From Pseudomonadota bacterium (GTDB taxonomy: Bacteria; Pseudomonadota; Gammaproteobacteria; Steroidobacterales; Steroidobacteraceae): 15,046 nt of DNA. The position numbers were made by a program, and so were the translations under genes. Positions 1-7,661 of this stretch are shown piece after piece (position 1 is the stretch's first letter; every line of letters starts with the position of its first letter). The notes under the pieces were generated by a model. The model made no database searches. It was not told the DNA's origin and was given only the letters and a program-made list of their open reading frames with translations. The stretch covers positions 1 through 15,046 of the forward strand of contig JAJZFQ010000252.1 in NCBI GenBank assembly GCA_021805275.1. Reading direction: 5' to 3'.

Positions 1-969
1 ATGCGCGCGGCAAGGGTGGTCATCGCCCCATGCAAGGCCGGGAATAGCGATACGCCTTCACGAGCGTGGCGCAGCTGATTGAGGAGTTCAACGCGGATGT
101 GCGCCGGGCGCGAGGCAAAGCATTAACAATAAAGTCAAAGCTCAGGCCGGTACGCACGATGGTCTGGGCAAGCGCTTGGTGCGCGCCGGCGCCATCGATC
201 GCAGCGCTCGCGAACCGGCTGGGGCGCGATGACAAGCGCGGGTGAGAGGACGTCGAGACTCCGGCGGTTTCCGGTCTCGTGCTGAGTAAGCACGGTCGCG
301 TCGCGGCGCCCTCTGATGCGGTCTCGGCCGCGATGCAACTCTCGGGGGGCCTGCGGGCGCCCGGGAACGCAACTCATCAGTGCGGTGTGCGGCCGCGGGC
401 GGTTACAGGCTCACACCGCGAGCCTCCTCGGGCATTTGCGGCCGCGCAGCGCAGGACTTTCGGCAGCGCAGTCCGCGCCGGACAGCGTCCCCGGCTTTAG
501 AGCAGCATCCCCTTTTGCCTCTCAGGCAGCAGACCTTCGCATTCTTCGGCGTAAGCGAACTTTGGGCCTCGGGGGCCACCCGGTCCGGTGTGACTGCGAT
601 TGTGGCGCTCGTGGGCGGGATATCGTGTTTTTTGCGCAGCCCTGCGCAAGGTCGAGTCCATGCAGGTGGCCAGAGTGGCCCGCAGGATCTCGTGCGGAGG
701 GAACCTGCCCCGGGTGAAGATCAGCGCTGGGCGCTAAACGAGGCATATCCGCCTTCGCAGGGCGAATCTCGGGGGCTCGAGTCCCCCAGCACCCACCCTC
801 ACGTCCGGGTTCACTCCGCCCGCCTCCCTCGCTCCGACCCGCGGCCGGTCTGCGGGATCCAGCGCCTCTCGCGGGGCTGCGCCCCGGATCCGCCGGTCAC
901 AAAACTGCACTTTCTCCGGCGGGCATCTTGAGCGTACTCTTGCGCCTTCGACTATAAGGGGGGTCGTCG
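1..969. other. Gene-free region with possible decayed coding scraps
   Basis: I see no convincing gene here. The open frames are rich in Arg, Pro, Ala and Gly, as expected from GC-rich noncoding DNA, and none has both a ribosome binding site and a recognisable product. Two short stretches at the left look more protein-like. A plus-frame segment at about 48-120, just after a TAG, reads YAFTSVAQLIEEFNADVRRA. A segment in the next frame, about 119-232, includes DGLGKRLVRAGAID. Together they could be a frameshifted remnant of an older gene, which I cannot identify. Between them lies an AT-richer patch (about 115-140) unlike its surroundings. At 632-649 there is a perfect 8-base inverted repeat (TTGCGCAG, two bases, CTGCGCAA); the T-run precedes the stem, so it is not a standard terminator on the plus strand. 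A tRNA-like fold at 729-797 is listed separately. Confidence 0.6.
729..797 (+). other. tRNA-like fold lacking a normal D arm (possible tRNA pseudogene)
   Basis: Read by eye, the parts come in tRNA order and spacing. The acceptor strand 729-735 (GGGCGCT) pairs with 788-794 (AGCACCC) except for one C-A mismatch. The anticodon-type stem 749-753/761-765 has four pairs and a seven-base loop TTCGCAG, with T at position 33, anticodon CGC and a purine after it. A five-base variable loop follows (766-770). The T stem is GGGGG/CCCCC with loop CTCGAGT, which keeps the T55, C56, G57 and A58 equivalents but has C instead of T54. A discriminator A (795) and CC come last, but the next base is C rather than A. 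Only 13 bases (736-748) occupy the place of the D arm and its linkers. This could be a decayed tRNA, a tRNA-like element, or coincidence in GC-rich DNA. No tmRNA tag sequence or tmRNA 5' domain was found nearby. Confidence 0.3.
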
Positions 970-2064
970 ATGCTCGAGGATCAAGCGACTTTGGCGGGCG
1001 CGCGCCAGACGGGCGTGCAGGGTGGTGTGGATCTACGGCGCACCGCCGCGAATCCCGACTACTGGTACCCGCTCGCCTGGTCCGATGAGCTCAAGCCCGG
1101 GAAGATCATCGGGCGCCGCTTCGCCGGCGATCCGATCGCGCTGTACCGCGGTGCGAGCGGCAAGGTCTTTGCGCTCGAGGATCGCTGTGCCCATCGGCAG
1201 GTCCCGCTGCACCTCGGGGTCGTCACCGGCGATGCGCTGAAGTGTCACTACCACGGCTGGGTGTACGACTGCGCGGGAAAGTGCACGGACGTGCCGTACC
1301 TCGGCAAGGAGCGCCGGCCGAACGGCGTGCGCAGCTACCCGGTGCGCGAGGTCGATGGCCTCATTTTCATCTTCCCGGGCCGGCCCGAATTGGCCGAGGC
1401 GCGACTGCCGGCCTCGCTCGGCTCATCGCAGCGCCGCGACTACAAGACGCGCCGCCTGAACCGTGAGGTGGCCTGCCACTACACGTTCATGCACGAGAAC
1501 CTCTTCGACATGAACCACCAGTTCATGCACCGCAAGCAGATGGGGTCGATTCGCGCAAGCTGCCTCGGACGCAAGCACGGAGACGGGTGGGCGGAGGTCG
1601 AGTACAGCTTCAGCCGCACCGAAGGCAAGTCCTCCGTCGGCGAGCGCGTCATCGTCGACATGATGCGCACGCGCGGCGATCAGCATCAGGATTTCCGCGA
1701 TCACATGCGGATCCGCACCGATTATCCGTCCCAGAGCCTGAAGGTCTGGGTGGGACGCAACATCCAGGAAACCCAGGATCCGGTGCTCGACGTGTGGCTG
1801 TGCTACACGCCGCTCGATGCCGAGCAGCGCACCAATCGCACCTTCGGCTACCTGTCGGTGAAAAAGCCCCCCATCCCGGGCCTGATCCACCTCGCCTGGC
1901 CGTTCGTCGTCTGGTTCACCGAGAACATCTTCCGCGAGGACAAGGAGATCGTCGAATACGAGCAGCGCGCCCACGACGCGCAGGGCCGGGACTGGAACAA
2001 CGAGGTGTTCCCGCCGCTGCGCGATTTGCGCGAGGTGCTGGCCCGCTGCGGTGTGCCGTTCTGA
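970..2064 (+). CDS. Rieske [2Fe-2S] non-heme iron oxygenase, alpha-subunit type
   Basis: A 364-residue protein of the aromatic ring-hydroxylating oxygenase/demethylase type, expected to use O2 and reductase-supplied electrons to hydroxylate or demethylate an organic substrate in the cytoplasm. The N-terminal Rieske domain (about 30-140) has the cluster ligands Cys73-x-His75 and Cys92-x2-His95, in CAHR and CHYHGW. The catalytic domain has the mononuclear iron motif ENLFDMNHQFMH (176-187), giving Asp180, His183 and His187. The histidine spacing is H-x3-H, whereas H-x4-H is usual. Acidic residues at 323-324 (REDKEIVEYEQ) may hold the third ligand. The start is supported by AAGGGGGG at 956-963 just upstream. 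A weak promoter-like pair (TTGAGC 928-933, CTATAA 952-957) overlaps this site, so both cannot work as drawn. No ferredoxin, reductase or pathway gene is adjacent, so the substrate is unknown and a reductase must come from elsewhere. Confidence 0.9.
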   Translation: MLEDQATLAGARQTGVQGGVDLRRTAANPDYWYPLAWSDELKPGKIIGRRFAGDPIALYRGASGKVFALEDRCAHRQVPLHLGVVTGDALKCHYHGWVYDCAGKCTDVPYLGKERRPNGVRSYPVREVDGLIFIFPGRPELAEARLPASLGSSQRRDYKTRRLNREVACHYTFMHENLFDMNHQFMHRKQMGSIRASCLGRKHGDGWAEVEYSFSRTEGKSSVGERVIVDMMRTRGDQHQDFRDHMRIRTDYPSQSLKVWVGRNIQETQDPVLDVWLCYTPLDAEQRTNRTFGYLSVKKPPIPGLIHLAWPFVVWFTENIFREDKEIVEYEQRAHDAQGRDWNNEVFPPLRDLREVLARCGVPF

Positions 2065-2222
2065 TCCACCCGCTGGGACGGCCGGAACGGACGCCAGTCC
2101 GACGTCCCCGGCAGGGCGCGCGCGCGTGAGCCAGCGGCGCATCTGACGGGGGCGCGGCCCGCCCGCCGCATTGCGCGCTGCCCGTATCGACACCGGCCCG
2201 CGGTGGGCGTATCAGTCCGTCC

Positions 2223-3053
2223 ATGAACCCGCAACAGCACTTCAAGGTGGGGCCCGCTGAGCGCGTGAAACTCGCCGAGGTCGATCCGGCGTACAAGGGT
2301 CACCACCCGAACCACGCCTCGGCGGCCGAGGAGATCGAGCACTACAGCCAGCGCCTGCGGGCGCTGCAGGATCTGCTCTACGCCGAGGGCCGGCGCTCCC
2401 TGCTCATCTGCCTGCAGGCCATGGATACCGGAGGTAAGGACGGCGTCATCAACCACGTGCTCGGCGCGATGAACCCGCAGGGTTGCCGCGTGGCGCACTT
2501 CCGTCGTCCGTCGGCCGAGGAGGCCGCGCACGACTTCCTGTGGCGCGCCCATCGCGCCGCACCGGCGCGCGGGGAGGTGGTGATCTTCAACCGCTCGCAT
2601 TACGAGGATGTACTCGTGACCCGCGTCCATGAGCTGGTGCCCAAGGCCGTCTGGTCGGCACGTTACGAGCGGATCAATGAATTCGAGCGCACGCTCGCCG
2701 AGGCGGGCACGCTGATCCTGAAATTCTACCTGCACATCTCCAGCGACGAGCAGCTCGAGCGGTTCAAGGCAAGGCTCGACGATCCGACCAAGCACTGGAA
2801 GATCAGCGAGGCGGATTACACCGAGCGGCCGTTCTGGCCGCAGTATCAGCGGGCCTACGAGGAAGCGCTCTCGCGCTGCAGCACGGAGCTCTCGCCCTGG
2901 TACGTCATTCCAGCCAACCACAAGTGGTTCCGCGATCTGACCGTGGCGCGTATCGTCGTCGAGGGGCTCGAGGCGATGGATCTGCGCTATCCCGAGCCCG
3001 ACATCGATCTGGCACGGATCCGGCGCCAGTACCACGCGGCGGCCGCGAAGTAG
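2223..3053 (+). CDS. ppk2: Polyphosphate kinase 2 (polyphosphate:nucleotide phosphotransferase), class III-like
   Basis: A 276-residue PPK2-family enzyme, which transfers phosphate from inorganic polyphosphate to nucleotides in the cytoplasm. The Walker A-like loop is at 66-74 (AMDTGGKDG; Lys72 and the Asp68/Asp73 pair expected to bind phosphate and metal). The Walker B-like motif is FNRSHYEDVLV (122-132), and the helical lid region is around 180-195 (RFKARLDDPTKHWK). One-domain length and wording such as LLYAEG, NPQGCRVAHF, FLWRAH, LILKFYLHIS and SPWYVIPANHKWFR closely match the class III enzymes as I remember them (for example from Meiothermus ruber), which accept AMP as well as ADP. The class call is from family resemblance. 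The ATG has only a weak upstream ribosome binding site (GGTGGG region). It lies 158 bases after the Rieske gene, so a shared transcript is uncertain. No ppk1 or ppx is nearby. Confidence 0.93.
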   Translation: MNPQQHFKVGPAERVKLAEVDPAYKGHHPNHASAAEEIEHYSQRLRALQDLLYAEGRRSLLICLQAMDTGGKDGVINHVLGAMNPQGCRVAHFRRPSAEEAAHDFLWRAHRAAPARGEVVIFNRSHYEDVLVTRVHELVPKAVWSARYERINEFERTLAEAGTLILKFYLHISSDEQLERFKARLDDPTKHWKISEADYTERPFWPQYQRAYEEALSRCSTELSPWYVIPANHKWFRDLTVARIVVEGLEAMDLRYPEPDIDLARIRRQYHAAAAK

Positions 3054-3219
3054 TCCGATACGGCGGGATCGGCGGGGGCAGCGTCTGCTCGATCCGTGTG
3101 CCCCGGCGGAGTAGGATGCCGCACCCGCGGGCCGAACATCCGGACCCGCGCGGGACCGGGCCGCGATGACATCGCGCCCCGGCGGATTTCCGACCGGTCG
3201 ACCCTGGAGGACACCCCGC

Positions 3220-4788
3220 ATGCCCCGCCACCTTGCTCCGCTGCTTGCCTCGGCCGTGCTGGCTCTGGCGCCGATCGTCCATGCCGCGACCGCAAAGACT
3301 CCGGGCACGATCCCGGTTCCCCAGGCCCGCCGCTCGGTGACCCACGCCAGCGTGCTGATCGACGGGCAGCGCATCCACTACACCGCGACCGCCGGCACGA
3401 TCATTCTGAAGGACAAGGCCGGCAAGGCCACGGCGAGCATGTTCTACGTGGCCTACACCGAGGACGGCGTGCACGATCCGGGCAAGCGGCCGCTGACCTT
3501 CGCCTACAACGGCGGGCCGGGCTTTGCCTCGGCGCTGGTGGATATCGGCGGCTTCGGTCCGCGCCGCATCGACTGGCCGGCCCCCGGTCAGGCCGCCGCC
3601 GCGCAGCCCCCGTACCGGCTGGTGCCGAACCCGGACAGCATTCTGAAGGCCACCGACCTGGTGTTCATCGACGCGGTCGGCACCGGGTACAGCCGCATCG
3701 TCGGGGTCGGCAAGCCGAAGATGTTCTACGGCATCGACGCTGACGCACGGTCCTTCACGCAGTTCATCGAACGTTACATCCAGCAGAACGACCGGTTCGA
3801 GTCGCCGAAGTTTCTGCTCGGCGAGAGCTACGGCACGACGCGCTCGGCGGTGCTGGCGCAGGATCTGGTGGGCCAGGGGGTCTACCTGGACGGGGTGATC
3901 CTGTGCTCGACGGTGCTCGATTTCGCGACCCTGAACAACACCCCGGGCAACGATCTGCCCTACGAGCTGTACCTGCCCTCGTACGCGGCGGTAGCGTGGT
4001 ATCACCACCGGCTCGATCCGCAGCCCCCGGACCTCGCCGCCTTCGTGCAGCAGGTCGAGCGCTTCGCCGGCGGACCGTATGCGCACGGGCTGTTCGAAGG
4101 GGCGGCGCTGCCTGCCGCGCGGCGCCAGCAACTCGCCGCGCAGTTGGCCCGTTACACGGGCCTGCCGGCATCACTGTGGCTGCGCGCGGATCTGCGCATT
4201 CCGCTGTCGGTGTTCCAGCGCAGCGTGCTTGGCAACCGCGCGAGCACCGGGCGGTTCGATGCGCGCTTCAGCGCACCGCAGCTGCAGCCGCTTGAGCCCG
4301 AGCAGGGCAACTCGGCCGCCGGTGCGGCGACGACGGCGATCTGGGGCGCCCTCAGCGCCAGCTTCGATGAGTACCTGCAGCACGAACTGGCCTACCACAG
4401 CGAGCGCCTTTACGTGCAGAGCAGCGCCAGCGCGTTCAAGGCCTGGGACTGGGACCACTATCAGCCGCCGTTGAGTGCGCTCGATGAAGGGGTGGGTAGC
4501 AGCACGAGTCTGGCGCGCGTGCGCAATGTTGCGCCGGCGCTGGCGCGGGCCATGAGCAATGATCCGGCGATGCAGCTGATGCTCAACAACGGCTGGTTCG
4601 ACATGGCGACGCCATTCTTCGCGACCAACTACACCATCGCCCACATGGGTCTGCCGGTTGGGCTGCAGGGGAACATCCACGAGTATTACTACCCGGTCGG
4701 GCACATGCTGTACCTGAACCCCGCCGTGCTGCCGCAGCTGGCACACAACATCGACGCCTTCATCGCCGGGGCGATCCGGCGGGAGTGA
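3220..4788 (+). CDS. Secreted S10-family serine carboxypeptidase
   Basis: A 522-residue exported peptidase, expected to remove C-terminal residues from peptides in the periplasm or outside the cell. The start at 3220 is chosen over an in-frame ATG at 3166 because GGAGG (3206-3210) precedes it by nine bases and because it begins directly with a signal peptide (MPRHLAPLLASAVLALAPIVHAA, cleavage likely after residue 22 or 23). The S10 oxyanion region NGGPGFASALVDIGGFGPR is present. The catalytic triad is in the usual order: Ser203 in GESYGT, Asp461 in NNGWFDMATPF and His495 in YPVGHMLYL. Asn-Gly-Trp-Phe-Asp near the aspartate is also as expected for this family. The gene is transcribed toward the glutathione transferase gene with only 24 bases between stop codons. 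Substrate preference cannot be read from sequence. Confidence 0.93.
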   Translation: MPRHLAPLLASAVLALAPIVHAATAKTPGTIPVPQARRSVTHASVLIDGQRIHYTATAGTIILKDKAGKATASMFYVAYTEDGVHDPGKRPLTFAYNGGPGFASALVDIGGFGPRRIDWPAPGQAAAAQPPYRLVPNPDSILKATDLVFIDAVGTGYSRIVGVGKPKMFYGIDADARSFTQFIERYIQQNDRFESPKFLLGESYGTTRSAVLAQDLVGQGVYLDGVILCSTVLDFATLNNTPGNDLPYELYLPSYAAVAWYHHRLDPQPPDLAAFVQQVERFAGGPYAHGLFEGAALPAARRQQLAAQLARYTGLPASLWLRADLRIPLSVFQRSVLGNRASTGRFDARFSAPQLQPLEPEQGNSAAGAATTAIWGALSASFDEYLQHELAYHSERLYVQSSASAFKAWDWDHYQPPLSALDEGVGSSTSLARVRNVAPALARAMSNDPAMQLMLNNGWFDMATPFFATNYTIAHMGLPVGLQGNIHEYYYPVGHMLYLNPAVLPQLAHNIDAFIAGAIRRE

Positions 4789-4812
4789 TCCGCCCGCGCA
4801 TCGCCCGGCCCG

Positions 4813-5517
4813 TCAGTTCGCGCGCGGGATGTCCAGTCCGCGCGCGACGGCCGGGCGCGCCAGGAACCGCTCCAGAGCGCCTGCGACCCGTGGGAATGCA
4901 TCGATGCCGACCAGGGCGCTCGCATCGTACAGGCCGACCAGGGTGCGCACCCACGGGAAAATGGCGATGTCGGCGATGCTGTAGTCCTCGCCGGCGACCC
5001 ACGCATGGCGCTCGAGCTGCCCCTCCAGCACCCCGAGCAGCCGCCGGGACTCGGCGGCGTAGCGGTCGCGGGGCCGCTTGTCCTCGACCTCCCGCCCCGC
5101 GAAATGGTGAAAGAACCCGAGCTGGCCGAACATCGGGCCGATGCCGCCCATCTGGAACATCAGCCACTGGATGACGGTATAACGCCCGGCTGCCGTGGCG
5201 CTCAGGAAGCGCCCGGTCTTCTCGGCGAGGTACAGCAGGATCGCGCCGGACTCGAACAGTGCGAGCGGCTCGCCGAGCGGGCCATGCGGATCGAGGATGG
5301 CCGGGATCTTGTTGTTCGGATTGAGCGAGCGAAACTCGCTCGAGAGCTGCTCCTGGCGGGAGAACTCCACGCGGTGCGCCTCGTACGCCAGCCCGGTCTC
5401 CTCCAGCATGATCGAGACCTTCACGCCATTCGGTGTCGGCAGCGAATACAGCTGCAGTCGATCGGGCTGTCGGGCAGGCCATTTGCGGGTGATGGGCAAG
5501 GCGTTCGCATCGAACAT
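4813..5517 (-). CDS. Glutathione S-transferase-like protein, YfcG/YghU (nu) type
   Basis: A 234-residue cytosolic glutathione transferase fold. The thioredoxin-like domain (about 20-105) has TPNG at 28-31, where the nu-class enzymes bind glutathione or its disulfide, the cis-proline motif NNKIPAI (Pro72) and the glutathione-contacting FESGAI (88-93). The helical domain (about 110-225) contains QMGGIGPMFGQ and the folding motif YSIADIAIFPW. The sequence follows E. coli YfcG closely by eye; YfcG has disulfide-bond reductase activity, so a thiol-redox role is more likely than classical detoxification. The start at 5517 is preferred because GGAG sits five bases upstream and the family normally begins here. 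An in-frame ATG at 5637 would add 40 low-complexity residues and is less likely. The gene is divergent from the trehalase gene. Confidence 0.9.
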   Translation of the reverse strand: MFDANALPITRKWPARQPDRLQLYSLPTPNGVKVSIMLEETGLAYEAHRVEFSRQEQLSSEFRSLNPNNKIPAILDPHGPLGEPLALFESGAILLYLAEKTGRFLSATAAGRYTVIQWLMFQMGGIGPMFGQLGFFHHFAGREVEDKRPRDRYAAESRRLLGVLEGQLERHAWVAGEDYSIADIAIFPWVRTLVGLYDASALVGIDAFPRVAGALERFLARPAVARGLDIPRAN

Positions 5518-5676
5518 GGCGGCTCCGGTGATGCCTCGCTGCCCGACCGGCAGCGGTTCCAGCGTCCTAGAATGAGCGTGCGGCGCCGGCGCGGCAAGCG
5601 CTGCGCGCTTGCCGGGGCCCGCGGGCGAGTCCATCATGGCCGCCTCGTGTCTGCCGCAGTGCAGCTAGGATCGGAC

Positions 5677-7329
5677 ATGATGCGAAGTGCCCACGCTCCT
5701 CTGTGCGCGGCGACGGTGCTGCTGGCGGCGGCCGTGCTGCCCGCGGCGCAGGCAGCGTCGCTCAGCGCCCGCACGAACAGTTATATCGAGCGGACGTGGA
5801 GCACGCTCACGCGCTCTGCGAGTTCCTGCGCGTCCTACCCCAGCCGGCCGCATCAACACGCGCGGGTGCTCTATCTGCCGCACAACCTGCCCATGCCCGC
5901 CGCGATCGGCCAGCTGCAGGCGCGCTGCCACGTGGCAGTCCTGCGCCTCCCGGTGCGCATCGGTGAGCTCGGCGCGCTCGATCCGGCCACGCTCTCGCAC
6001 CCCGGTCTGCTGTATGTGCCGAACCCTTACGTGGTCCCCGGCGGCTTTTTCAACGAGATGTTCGGTTGGGACAGCTACTTCATCGAGCTCGGTCTCATCG
6101 CCGATCACCGTGATGCGCTCGCGCGCGGCATCGTCGAGAACTTCCTGTTCGAGGTGAGGCATTACGGAGCGATTCTCAACGCCAACGCCACGTTTTCCCT
6201 GACGCGCTCGCAGCCGCCGTTCCTCGGCGAGATGATCCGCGCCATGCTGAGCGATCCGGCGGCCTTTCCCAATCCCGGGGCGGCCACGGTCTGGCTGCGC
6301 GACGCGTATCCGCTGGCGGTGAAGGACTACTCGACGTGGGAGCGTCGCGAGCATCTCGCCGGCGACACCGGGCTGGCGCGCTACTTCGATTACGGCGGAC
6401 ACGGCCCGGCGATCGAGCTGCGCAGCGCCGCGTACTACCGGGGCGTCATCCGCTTCCTCAGCGCCCATCCGGGTGAGGATCGCGGCTACCTGGTCCGTTC
6501 CCCGCAGCATCCCTCGGCCGCCGAGGCGGCACGCCTGGCGCGCGTGAGCTGCGATCTCAACGCCTCGCCGGTGTGCGAGCGGGCCTGGTACGGCGGCTAT
6601 CGGCTCACCGGCAAGTTCTACCGCGGCGATCGGGCCATGCGCGAGTCCGGATTCGACACCACATTCCGCTTCGGGGCCTTCAGCGGCTCGACGATCGACT
6701 ATGCGCCGGTGGGCTTGAACAGCCTGTTGTACCGCTACGCCCTCGATCTCAGCCTGTTCGCGCGCCGGCTGGGTCACATGCGGGCCGCGCGACGCTGGGC
6801 CGCAGCGGCCGCGGCGCGCCGGCGGGCCATCAACACCTACCTGTGGAACGCCCGCCTCGGTCAATACACCGCTTACGACTTCCTCACGCACAAGCGATCC
6901 TATTATGCGTTCGTCACGACGTTCTATCCGCTGTGGGCCGGGGTCGCCTCGCGCGCGCAGGCCCGCGCGGTGCGTGACAACTTGCCGCTGTTCGAGCGCA
7001 AGGGGGGGCTTGCGACCAGCGACTACGCGAGCGGCGCGCAGTGGGATGCGCCGTTCGGCTGGGCGCCGACCAACTGGCTGGCGGTGGCGGGGCTGGAGGC
7101 CTACGGCTATCACACCGCTGCGCGGCGGGTCGCCCGGCGGTTCATGGCCACGGTCGAGCGCGGATTCGCGCAGGACGGCACGATCCGCGAGAAATACAAC
7201 ATGGACACGGGCAGCGCCCACGTCAGAATCACCGCCGGTTACACCCAGAACGAGACTGGCTTCGGCTGGACGAATGCGGTCTTCGTGTTGATGCAGCAGA
7301 TGCTGGCAGCGCCCTCGGGCGGGCGTTGA
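5677..7329 (+). CDS. treA: Periplasmic alpha,alpha-trehalase (GH37)
   Basis: A 550-residue exported glycosidase that should hydrolyse trehalose to two glucose units. The ATG at 5677 follows AGGA (5667-5670) and opens a clear signal peptide (cleavage near AQA-AS, residues 24-28); the open frame upstream is antisense to the transferase gene. Trehalase signature 1 reads PGGFFNEMFGWDSYF (121-135) and signature 2 QWDAPFGWAPTNW begins at Gln455. The catalytic acid is Asp327 in ESGFDTTFRF, matching Asp312 of E. coli TreA. The C-terminal motif GFGWTN is present, but the residue six before it, normally the catalytic-base Glu, is Tyr522; the nearest Glu is Glu526, two before the motif. This may be a subfamily variant or an inactive or retuned enzyme. 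A possible -10 (TAGAAT, 5568-5573) lies about 100 bases upstream, without a clear -35. The symbol follows signature and export, not proven activity. Confidence 0.85.
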   Translation: MMRSAHAPLCAATVLLAAAVLPAAQAASLSARTNSYIERTWSTLTRSASSCASYPSRPHQHARVLYLPHNLPMPAAIGQLQARCHVAVLRLPVRIGELGALDPATLSHPGLLYVPNPYVVPGGFFNEMFGWDSYFIELGLIADHRDALARGIVENFLFEVRHYGAILNANATFSLTRSQPPFLGEMIRAMLSDPAAFPNPGAATVWLRDAYPLAVKDYSTWERREHLAGDTGLARYFDYGGHGPAIELRSAAYYRGVIRFLSAHPGEDRGYLVRSPQHPSAAEAARLARVSCDLNASPVCERAWYGGYRLTGKFYRGDRAMRESGFDTTFRFGAFSGSTIDYAPVGLNSLLYRYALDLSLFARRLGHMRAARRWAAAAAARRRAINTYLWNARLGQYTAYDFLTHKRSYYAFVTTFYPLWAGVASRAQARAVRDNLPLFERKGGLATSDYASGAQWDAPFGWAPTNWLAVAGLEAYGYHTAARRVARRFMATVERGFAQDGTIREKYNMDTGSAHVRITAGYTQNETGFGWTNAVFVLMQQMLAAPSGGR

Positions 7330-7661
7330 GTCCGGGGTGCACACAGCCATCCGCGGCGCATCCCGGCGGGACCGTGCGTGATGCTCGCGGCCCTCCCCCC
7401 CGCACGCAGTGGCGGCCTCGAGGACTGGGCAGAGTGTACCGTTTCCGCCCTCGGCACCGCTCGCCATGCGCGGCCCGGTGCCGAGGAGCGCCTACGCCGC
7501 ACTGCGCTGGCGGCTCATCGGGCCGTTGCGCGGCGGCTGGGCGGGCGAAGCCGCGTCCTCGCGGCGCTCGCTGAGCAGTGGCGCGGAACGGTGTCCCGGA
7601 TCGGCGGGCTGAACAGCGGGTGCGCCGCGTGGGGGTGGCGGGCCCGGGATCTCAGCGTGCC
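7330..7661. other. Gap between convergent genes; no feature seen
   Basis: This stretch separates the ends of the trehalase and DUF3443 genes. The small open frames in it have no ribosome binding site and an Arg/Ala/Gly-rich composition typical of noncoding GC-rich DNA. I looked for a stem followed by a T-run serving either gene and found none that is convincing. Confidence 0.6.

Noticed and set aside
632..649. Inverted repeat TTGCGCAG/CTGCGCAA beside a T-run as a terminator
   Set aside because: The T-run precedes the stem on the plus strand, and on the minus strand the stem is followed by A residues, so the orientation is wrong on both.
640..798. tmRNA 3' end or cobalamin riboswitch
   Set aside because: The T-arm-like end and an AGGGAA...GGTGAA...GCTG string recall these RNAs, but no tag-peptide frame, tmRNA 5' domain, matching hairpin or B12-box equivalent could be found, and the downstream gene is not cobalamin-related.
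380..931. 183-codon plus-strand open frame
   Set aside because: It has no ribosome binding site, a composition typical of noncoding GC-rich DNA and no recognisable domain, and it runs through the tRNA-like fold.
1848..3374. 508-codon minus-strand open frame, and similar long frames such as 2905-4131 and 5665-7467
   Set aside because: They lie antisense to the oxygenase, PPK2, peptidase and trehalase genes, which have clear motifs; long shadow frames are expected at this GC content.
5005..5676. N-terminal extension of the trehalase frame
   Set aside because: It is antisense to the glutathione transferase gene, and the signal peptide and ribosome binding site place the start at 5677.
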